5,323 nucleotides of DNA, taken from contig DTZC01000018.1 in NCBI GenBank assembly GCA_012961565.1, forward strand, positions 1-5,323, read 5' to 3'. The stretch's first letter is position 1. Each line of letters begins with the position of its first letter. The DNA is from Dehalococcoidia bacterium (GTDB lineage Bacteria; Chloroflexota; Dehalococcoidia; GIF9; UBA5629). A program made the translations under genes and the position numbers. This document shows positions 1 to 5,323 of this stretch, piece by piece. The notes below the pieces were generated by a model. The model made no database searches, was not told where the DNA came from, and worked only from the letters and a program-made list of their open reading frames with translations.

Positions 1-67
1 CCCGAGGTTAAAACCTCGGGGCTACAGGCAAAAATAAGGGCTGGCTAAAGCCTTACAGCTACATTAG
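1..67. repeat. Pair of REP-like palindromic units
   Basis: Two hairpins sit side by side, each followed by the same hexamer GCTACA (21-26 and 58-63). The first (1-20) has a perfect 9-bp stem, CCCGAGGTT against AACCTCGGG, around an AA loop. The second (35-55) pairs TAAGG and CT with AG and CCTTA, with one bulged G at 40 and a six-base loop at 43-48. If GTAGC lies just left of the window, the first palindrome would extend through GCTAC, but that is off the edge. Hairpin plus constant tail in tandem resembles REP/BIME-type extragenic repeats or the terminal hairpins of IS200/IS605-like elements. No transposase is visible and the copy number is unknown, so the class is inferred. Confidence 0.5.
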
Positions 68-189
68 TAAACAGTCTCTGCTAAAGGCATTTGACGAACG
101 TGGCAAAGACGAGCTGTAGAACTTCGAAAGCAACTGTTTATTCAAGCCTCGCACTAGAGCCCTGCTATCAACCTCCTCGGTTCTTCTGA

Positions 190-228
190 ACAAAGCTGGC
201 TTTTATAGGAATATTCTAATTGCTTTGT
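190..228. promoter_or_regulatory. Nested dyad symmetry over the promoter upstream of the MBL gene
   Basis: ACAAAGC (190-196) and GCTTTGT (222-228) form a perfect 7-base inverted repeat. They enclose a second small palindrome, GAATATTC (208-215). The right arm lies between the weak -35 and the -10 of the proposed promoter. The arrangement could bind a repressor or fold as a hairpin, but no regulator gene is in view and the arms are short. The rest of 68-279 shows no gene. Confidence 0.25.
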
Positions 229-242
229 CGTAGGTGTATAAT
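214..242 (+). promoter_or_regulatory. Sigma70-type promoter for the COG1237 hydrolase
   Basis: A perfect TATAAT is at 237-242. At a 17-base spacing the -35 would be TTCTAA (214-219), which matches the consensus at only three of six positions, so activity may depend on an activator. Transcription would start near 249 and give a leader of about 30 bases that contains the ribosome binding site. Confidence 0.5.
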
Positions 243-261
243 CGTAGCGAGATACAACAAT

Positions 262-269
262 GAAGGGAG
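262..269 (+). promoter_or_regulatory. Ribosome binding site for the COG1237 hydrolase
   Basis: GAAGGGAG at 262-269 is a good Shine-Dalgarno match, 10 bases before the ATG at 280. It supports that start over the earlier out-of-frame ATG at 260. Confidence 0.6.
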
Positions 270-279
270 TTGACACGTC

Positions 280-1236
280 ATGGCACAGTTTGAGTTAAAC
301 GAGCTAGACAAGTTAGAAATATGGACACTGGAGGACAATTATGTTGATTTGGTCTCTGGAGACAATTCAGCTATAGTTACCAGAGCGATGCCGGTCAAAG
401 ACATGCAGGTGACAAACTCTATACTAGCTGAACATGGCTTTTCCGCCATAGTTACTGCAACGACCAAAGAGAAATCAAGGACAATGCTTTTCGACTTCGG
501 TTTTTCTGACGATGTTGTTGCACGGAATGCTGCTGCCCTCGGAGCTGATTTGACTAAAGTCGAGGTGGCAGCTCTATCTCATGGCCATATGGACCACTTT
601 GGAGGGCTGGTACAAGTAGCAGCAAGAATTGGCAAGAAAGGCTTGGGACTAGTCCTACACCCTGCCGCGTTCAGGCGAGATAGATATCTTGAACCTATAG
701 AAGGCATCAAAATAGGACTGCCAGCACTGGAAAAAGAAAAGGTAGAGGCCTCGGGTTTCAAAATTACCCAAGCGAAAGAACCGTTGCTGTTGTTGGATGG
801 AGACGTTTTGTTCTTGGGTGAAATTCCCAGGATGACAAGTTTTGAAAAAGGGCTACCATATGCCTTCTATGAGGAAAAAGGGCAGAAGGTTTGGGATCCG
901 ACTGAAGACGATACTGCCCTAGTGATGAATCTGGGAGGTAAGGGCCTGGTGGTGCTATCTGGGTGCGCCCACTCCGGCATAATAAACACAGTTGAATATG
1001 CGCGAGAGATTACCGGTATAGATAGACTCCATGTTATCATGGGAGGATTTCACCTAACCGGCCCGGCATTCGAACCGATTATTGATGATACGGTAAGAGC
1101 ATTAAAGCAGATGGGACCGGAATATGTTATCCCCACTCATTGCACCGGAAGGAAGGCTATCCTAGCCATTGAAAAGGCAATGCCCGGTCAATTTCTGGTA
1201 AATATGTCAGGGACGAAACTGACGTTCGTAGCTTGA
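280..1236 (+). CDS. MBL-fold metallo-hydrolase, COG1237 type
   Basis: This 318-residue protein is probably a soluble cytoplasmic metallo-hydrolase of the COG1237 family. Databases often name that family after the archaeal enzyme making a dihydropterin-ribofuranosyl-aminobenzene phosphate in methanopterin synthesis, but the reaction of bacterial members is mostly unknown. The N-terminal stretch with DNYVDL (residues 19-24) is typical of the family. The metal-binding motif SHGHMDHFGG has H101, H103, D105 and H106. Further likely ligand or active-site positions are H127 (VLHPAA), D210/D211 (EDDTALV), H231 (GCAHSG), H258 (GGFHL) and H287 (PTHCTG). All family motifs are in order and intact. There is no signal peptide or membrane segment. 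The start is the first ATG after a good Shine-Dalgarno, and the gene ends in TGA. It has its own promoter and faces the minus-strand genes, so it is probably monocistronic. The fold and family are secure, the substrate is not. Confidence 0.9.
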   Translation: MAQFELNELDKLEIWTLEDNYVDLVSGDNSAIVTRAMPVKDMQVTNSILAEHGFSAIVTATTKEKSRTMLFDFGFSDDVVARNAAALGADLTKVEVAALSHGHMDHFGGLVQVAARIGKKGLGLVLHPAAFRRDRYLEPIEGIKIGLPALEKEKVEASGFKITQAKEPLLLLDGDVLFLGEIPRMTSFEKGLPYAFYEEKGQKVWDPTEDDTALVMNLGGKGLVVLSGCAHSGIINTVEYAREITGIDRLHVIMGGFHLTGPAFEPIIDDTVRALKQMGPEYVIPTHCTGRKAILAIEKAMPGQFLVNMSGTKLTFVA

Positions 1237-1344
1237 GCGGACTATGTCTTTCGGGCTCGCATATTTCCGCCATTTAGCTGCATAGCCAGTAGATGCGGGT
1301 ATGAGACGTTGGATTGTTGTTTGCCCAAGGCTTGTCAGCTATGT

Positions 1345-1362
1345 CGCTTCTTCAGCGTTTTT
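1345..1362 (+). terminator. Possible weak rho-independent terminator
   Basis: CGCT (1345-1348) and AGCG (1354-1357) form a 4-bp stem around TTCTC-like loop bases at 1349-1353, followed directly by TTTTT (1358-1362). It lies about 110 bases after the stop of the upstream plus-strand gene, in the convergent gap 1237-1390. The stem is short, so it is only a candidate. Nothing else is recognised in this gap. Confidence 0.25.
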
Positions 1363-1390
1363 GGTGTCCTCTTGCGCAGTCCCTGTTGAG

Positions 1391-2014
1391 CTAACGCTGG
1401 TATGTACCGATAAGCCGACCTTGGGCAAGAATGTGCCCTTCAATAGCTTCAAGAAGCTGTTTCCCGGATAGGCTGGCCTTTGAGTCTAACGGCTTATCGA
1501 GCGCGTAAAGTGTAAAGCGATACCGGTGAGTTGTGCCTGGTGGCGGGCAAGGGCCAGCATAACCAATCCCGCCAAAGTCATTCCTTCCCTGTAAAGCCCC
1601 ATTCTGAAGCTGTTGTTGAGCAGGAATACCTTCTGGAAGTTGCCGAATATTAGCTGGGACATTGAACAGGACCCAATGTGTGAACATGCCGCCGGGGGTA
1701 TCTGGGTCATCAACTATCAGGGCATAAGCTTGAGCCTTCTGTGGTGGCTCACCCCACGCGAGTGGTGGGGATATATCCTATCCATCACAAGTGTATTTGG
1801 TTGGTATTGCCCCTCCTTCCTGAAAAGCGGTGCTGGACAATAGTAGTGTCATCTTGGTGTCCTCCTGCGGTGCCTGTGCTTCTCTGGCACAACCAACCAT
1901 GGTAAGTGGAAGTACTACCAGTATGGCCAGTAGGAAACATAACTGCTTGCTGGCAACCCCTCGTGCCCAGCTTTCAAACTCATGAACTACACTTAGTATC
2001 AAATCAGATAGCAA
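1391..2014 (-). pseudogene. PEBP / YbhB-YbcL family lipoprotein-like gene with an internal TAG
   Basis: Read from TTG at 2014 down to TAG at 1391-1393, this frame has 207 codons and one interruption, a TAG at 1778-1780 (codon 79). An N-terminal hydrophobic segment ends in TMVGC (roughly residues 27-42), resembling a lipoprotein signal. The YbhB/YbcL (phosphatidylethanolamine-binding, Raf-kinase-inhibitor-like) domain then begins: GGAIPTKYTCDG, the TAG, then DISPPLAW (80-87), DDPDTPGG (102-109), THWVLFN (112-118), NDFGGIGYAGPCPPPG (145-160), HRYRFTLYALD (163-173) and GTYQR at the end. Both halves are in the same frame, so this is a single nonsense codon and not a frameshift. Relatives usually have E, K, D or Q there, and GAG, AAG or CAG is one change from TAG. 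The first fragment alone lacks the ligand pocket. No ATG or GTG precedes the domain in frame, so TTG with GGGGA upstream is the best start. Recent pseudogene, sequencing error and UAG readthrough are all possible. The function of bacterial members is poorly known. Confidence 0.85.
1752..1770 (-). other. GC-rich stem-loop just after the internal TAG of the PEBP gene
   Basis: On the minus-strand message, CCCCAC (1770-1765) can pair perfectly with GTGGGG (1757-1752) around a 7-base loop. The stem begins 7 bases after the TAG at 1780-1778. That geometry is typical of structures that stimulate recoding, but the bases also encode the conserved SPPLAWG motif, so the pairing may be incidental. Confidence 0.35.
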
Positions 2015-2060
2015 CTCTTTTCCCCAGTGGTCATTCTTTGCCAGAGGTCGACGTGAGCAT

Positions 2061-2087
2061 TTTATATCTGTCGTAACTCCCCGTTAA
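2061..2087 (-). promoter_or_regulatory. Possible promoter for the PEBP gene
   Basis: On the minus strand TATAAA (2066-2061) could serve as the -10 box. TTAACG (2087-2082) matches the -35 consensus at four positions, but the 15-base spacing is short. A start near 2054 would give a leader of about 40 bases ahead of the TTG at 2014. The 123-base gap after the HEPN gene leaves room for an independent promoter. No clear terminator for the HEPN gene is visible here. Confidence 0.3.
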
Positions 2088-2137
2088 CCAGCGGCGCATC
2101 CCAAATGCACCCGCTCGAGGTTGGACAAAACTGAGTA

Positions 2138-2767
2138 TTACGACCCCGTGTCTTTGCGCACTGCTGTATCCTCGGCCCTCTTGACCCTTCGAGAAGCCCT
2201 AGCTTTCTCCTTGCGCATGATGCCCACCACTTTGGAAGTGTGCCATTTTACCTCACGAGCCAGCAGGCGAAAAGCTGTGTGCTGTCCATCATGACCACTC
2301 CTGAGTCGGTTGTACAAGGTTTCGATTTCCTTGACAAGTTTCTTTACCTCTCGGTAGTTTAGCGAGACTTCGCTTATAGTCGAATCATAATGGGCTAGTC
2401 GTTGGTCTCGGAGCCTCTTTAATTTTCCCAGCAGTTTCTCGTTGTCATCAATCCTCCGCTCGATATCTAGCAAGTCCTCCTCGGTAGAATGGGGAGTCAG
2501 GTTTTTTCGGTCGTTCTTTGCTGCGGTGAGCAGGCTCCTCAGGCTGATTGTCCTGCGATCCGGGTCAAAAGTCTTAGCGAGTTGCATTAACGCTGCCCAT
2601 AATAGAGCATTGTGCGCAGTTGAGAAGAAGCTGTTATATCGATTTAGGGCGTCAGATGACGTTTTGTCTTTAGGCGTCAAGCTGTGCCAGGCAGAGAGAT
2701 AGGCGATGCCGTGGCCGATAAAGTTTTGCAACTCATCTAATTGACGTGTAAATTCCTCAGGTCTCAT
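2138..2767 (-). CDS. HEPN-domain protein, AbiU2-like
   Basis: This 209-residue protein is helical, highly charged and has no membrane segment. Its layout fits the AbiU2-type HEPN family: an N-terminal helical region, then NALLWAALMQLAKTFDPDRRTI (near 53-74), SLRSLL, a charged helix, and LRDQRLAHYD (119-128). The last supplies a HEPN R-x4-6-H signature, here R120 and H126, which in active members cuts RNA. The C-terminal tail (about 183-209) is rich in K and R and may touch nucleic acid. AbiU2 was named from a lactococcal phage-abortive-infection locus, and many HEPN proteins are toxins or defence nucleases, but not all are active. The ATG at 2767 is preceded by an in-frame TAA, so it is the earliest start. 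AAGGAG lies about 15 bases upstream, an unusually long spacing, so translation may be weak. No nucleotidyltransferase (MNT) antitoxin or other partner adjoins it. Family assignment is moderately secure, toxin or defence activity is inferred. Confidence 0.75.
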   Translation of the reverse strand: MRPEEFTRQLDELQNFIGHGIAYLSAWHSLTPKDKTSSDALNRYNSFFSTAHNALLWAALMQLAKTFDPDRRTISLRSLLTAAKNDRKNLTPHSTEEDLLDIERRIDDNEKLLGKLKRLRDQRLAHYDSTISEVSLNYREVKKLVKEIETLYNRLRSGHDGQHTAFRLLAREVKWHTSKVVGIMRKEKARASRRVKRAEDTAVRKDTGS

Positions 2768-2812
2768 GTTGCTTTGTGGTTACTCCTTGGCCATTCCGCT
2801 AACTCTACCGCT

Positions 2813-2818
2813 ATTCTA
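2813..2818 (-). promoter_or_regulatory. Possible -10 box for the HEPN gene
   Basis: On the minus strand TAGAAT (2818-2813) matches TATAAT at five of six positions and lies about 45 bases before the ATG at 2767. No convincing -35 box sits at the right distance, so this is a weak call. Confidence 0.25.
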
Positions 2819-2864
2819 CTACCTGTCTCAACCCACAGCAGCTGTAGAATCTCCGCTGCGGCTT

Positions 2865-2882
2865 GAAAGGCCTCTGCCTTTC
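2865..2882. promoter_or_regulatory. Perfect 7-bp inverted repeat next to the operon promoter
   Basis: GAAAGGC (2865-2871) and GCCTTTC (2876-2882) are perfect inverted repeats around CTCT, and the right arm ends two bases before the -35 box of the plus-strand promoter. It could be an operator for the divergent pair, or a small hairpin with a short T run (2883-2885). A smaller dyad, ACAGC-A-GCTGT, lies at 2835-2845. Function is not established. Confidence 0.35.
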
Positions 2883-2883
2883 T

Positions 2884-2912
2884 TTGCTGCTATTGGGGCT
2901 CGATGGTATAAT
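2884..2912 (+). promoter_or_regulatory. Extended -10 promoter for the SLOG-enolase-MBL operon
   Basis: TGGTATAAT (2904-2912) is a consensus -10 with the TGn extension, and TTGCTG (2884-2889) is an acceptable -35 at 17-base spacing. Transcription would begin near 2919, about 34 bases before the GTG start at 2953. This is the strongest promoter-like site in the window and suits a housekeeping operon containing enolase. Confidence 0.65.
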
Positions 2913-2952
2913 GGCAGTCAGTTTAACCTGGTAAATTCTGAGGCTTCTAACT

Positions 2953-3459
2953 GTGGGGAAAGCAGGCGTTGATAGGAAGCTGGTCATTGCGGTAATCGGT
3001 GGTAGAAAATGCACGGCGCGGGAGGCGGTACTGGCTGAGACCGTGGGCAGGGAGCTAGCCAAGCGGGAGGTTGTATTGGTCTGCGGCGGTCTCAGTGGGG
3101 TCATGGAATCAGCTTGCCGTGGTGCTGCTATCGAGTCAGGAGTGACTGTAGGTATATTGCCTACCGAAAATCCGCGTGATTGTAATCCCTACGTCCAGCT
3201 CTCTATAGCTACCGGTATAGGTGAAGCCAGAAATATAGCCGTTGTCGAATCAGCCGATGCTGTGATCGCTATCGACGGTGACTATGGCACGCTCACTGAA
3301 ATCGCTTTTGCACTGAGGAGTCGCATACCAGTGGTGGGGCTGAATACCTGGTCACTGTATAGAAACGGGCAGGAAGACAGCTCCATAGTCAGGGCAGAGG
3401 ATGCTGTTGACGCTGTGGAGAAGGCAATCGCGCTGGCGAAAGGTCGGAGAACAGGCTGA
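2953..3459 (+). CDS. TIGR00725-family SLOG protein (DprA/LOG-related)
   Basis: This 168-residue Rossmann-like protein belongs to the SLOG superfamily, which also contains DprA and the LOG cytokinin-activating phosphoribohydrolases, and best fits the TIGR00725 group. Motifs in order are VIAVIGG (11-17), the phosphate-binding CGGLSGVME (44-52), VGILP (66-70), NPYV (78-81), EARN (91-94), and DGDYGTLTE (108-116) in place of the PGGxGTxxE of LOG proteins. The length is normal for the family. Members are thought to bind nucleotides or related ligands; the reaction is unknown. There is no signal peptide. The start is GTG, the first start codon after an in-frame TAA at 2932-2934, with TGAGG nine bases upstream. 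It leads an operon, ending 8 bases before enolase. The ATG of enolase lacks a good ribosome site, so its translation may be coupled to this gene. Family call is strong, function unknown. Confidence 0.85.
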   Translation: MGKAGVDRKLVIAVIGGRKCTAREAVLAETVGRELAKREVVLVCGGLSGVMESACRGAAIESGVTVGILPTENPRDCNPYVQLSIATGIGEARNIAVVESADAVIAIDGDYGTLTEIAFALRSRIPVVGLNTWSLYRNGQEDSSIVRAEDAVDAVEKAIALAKGRRTG

Positions 3460-3464
3460 ACTGA

Positions 3465-4755
<1,291 letters not shown>

Positions 4756-4757
<2 letters not shown>

Positions 4758-4764
4758 AAGGATG
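4756..4764 (+). promoter_or_regulatory. Ribosome binding site for the downstream MBL gene
   Basis: AGAAGGATG at 4756-4764 overlaps the enolase stop codon and lies at good distance from the ATG at 4770. It favours that start over the ATG at 4762, whose frame closes after about 30 codons and encodes nothing recognisable. Confidence 0.6.
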
Positions 4765-4769
4765 AGCGT

Positions 4770-5323
4770 ATGGAAATTGTTCCGGGAGTCCACCAGTTCA
4801 AGCTACCACTGCCGCCAGGGGCATCGCTGGACCACGTCAACGCTTATCTGGTAGAAAGCAACAAGGGAAACCTGCTAATAGATACAGGCTATGACACCGC
4901 TGAAGCCTTTGCGGCATTGAGAGATAGTCTGCGTAGCCGGGGGTTTGGTTTCAAAGACATCAGCCAGATTGTGGTCACCCATATACATCCTGACCATTAT
5001 GGCCAGGCTGATAAGCTGAGACAGATATCCGGGGCTAGTCTAGCTCTCAGCGGGATTGAGGAAAGGCTTATCCAGCCGCGCTATGAGAAGATGCATAACT
5101 TACTGAAGGAGGTGAGGCTTGTCTTGGCACGCAACGGGGTTCCTGAAGACGAATTGTCAGGACTCACTGAAGCTGCCCTAGCAGTCAAACCATTTGTGGG
5201 CTTGGCCTCACCGGATATCAAGCTGGAAGACGGCGACAAAGTTCCCCTGAGCTCTTCACAGTTCACGGTGCTCCTGACACCGGGGCATTCGCCAGGTCAT
5301 ATCTGCCTTTATGTACCAGAACA
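4770..5323 (+). CDS. MBL-fold metallo-hydrolase, truncated by the window edge
   Basis: The frame is open from ATG 4770 to the last base, giving 184 residues with the C-terminus missing. It is a glyoxalase II-like or general MBL-fold hydrolase, not the COG1237 type found at the left of the window. The protein starts MEIVPGVHQFKLPL, followed by HVNAYLVE (22-29) and LLIDTGYD (35-42). The metal motif THIHPDHYG supplies H71, H73, D75 and H76, and TPGHSPGH (170-177) supplies the next ligand, probably H173. A charged, mostly helical insert at about 95-145 is common in members that act on bulky thioester or phosphate substrates. It follows enolase by 12 bases and is surely co-transcribed with it. Later ligands lie beyond the edge. 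The fold is certain, the substrate unknown. Confidence 0.9.
   Translation, partial: MEIVPGVHQFKLPLPPGASLDHVNAYLVESNKGNLLIDTGYDTAEAFAALRDSLRSRGFGFKDISQIVVTHIHPDHYGQADKLRQISGASLALSGIEERLIQPRYEKMHNLLKEVRLVLARNGVPEDELSGLTEAALAVKPFVGLASPDIKLEDGDKVPLSSSQFTVLLTPGHSPGHICLYVPE

Noticed and set aside
1237..1270. GCGGA and TCCGC inverted repeat after the COG1237 gene
   Set aside because: A 5-bp stem with a 24-base loop and no T run is too weak to call a terminator.
1486..1843. Overlapping open frames on both strands at 1486-1713 (-) and 1613-1843 (+)
   Set aside because: Both lie in alternative frames of the PEBP gene, and their translations show no family-like motifs.
1391..2014. A frameshift in the PEBP gene, suggested by its two separate open stretches
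   Set aside because: The distance between the two stretches is a multiple of three, and the 30 codons between TAG and the second ATG carry the expected DISPPLAW and DDPDTPGG motifs. The only break is a stop codon.
2442..2702. An 86-codon plus-strand frame inside the HEPN gene
   Set aside because: It is antisense to the HEPN coding frame, which has the family motifs, and shows no motif of its own.
2896..2965. tRNA-like stretch with GGTATAATGGCAG resembling a D-arm
   Set aside because: No acceptor, anticodon or T-arm pairing could be made, and the second half is the start of a coding gene. The motif is explained by the extended -10 box.
2766..2972. A 68-codon plus-strand frame beginning with a hydrophobic stretch
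   Set aside because: It overlaps the start of the HEPN gene and runs through the divergent promoter region into the SLOG gene. It has no ribosome binding site and no recognisable domain.

Overview
The window reads as a stretch of a bacterial chromosome with mid-range GC. It holds four intact genes, one gene cut off by the right edge, and one interrupted gene. No ribosomal RNA, tRNA, integrase, transposase or CRISPR array is visible. The protein style would fit an uncultured Chloroflexota (Dehalococcoidia-like) lineage: a COG1237-type metallo-beta-lactamase (MBL) fold hydrolase, a TIGR00725-type SLOG protein beside enolase, and REP-like palindromes. This is a judgement of resemblance only, because no taxonomic marker is present.

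Layout. Positions 1-67 carry two hairpins, each followed by GCTACA, that look like REP-type palindromic units. A promoter and ribosome binding site then lead into an MBL-fold hydrolase of the COG1237 type (280-1236, +). Two minus-strand genes follow. The first in map order is a lipoprotein-like PEBP/YbhB-YbcL family gene (1391-2014, -), complete except for one in-frame TAG in the middle of its conserved domain. The second is a HEPN-domain protein of the AbiU2 type (2138-2767, -). A 185-base divergent intergenic region with a strong extended -10 promoter then drives a plus-strand operon: a TIGR00725-family SLOG protein (2953-3459), enolase (3468-4757), and a second, unrelated MBL-fold hydrolase (4770 to beyond the right edge).

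How the genes relate. The right half is tightly packed, with gaps of 8 and 12 bases, and looks like one housekeeping transcription unit around enolase. The left half is looser and more accessory in character. It has a solitary hydrolase, an HEPN protein that may be an RNase toxin or phage-defence effector with no recognisable antitoxin beside it, and the interrupted PEBP gene.

The observation most worth checking is the PEBP gene. Its only lesion is one UAG codon at a position where relatives usually carry a charged or polar residue. The reading frame is otherwise intact and well conserved on both sides, and a GC-rich stem-loop begins 7 bases after the UAG. The plain explanation is a recent nonsense mutation or a sequencing error. 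Programmed readthrough is the exciting but less likely alternative. UAG is also the normal stop of this gene and of enolase, which argues against wholesale reassignment of the codon.
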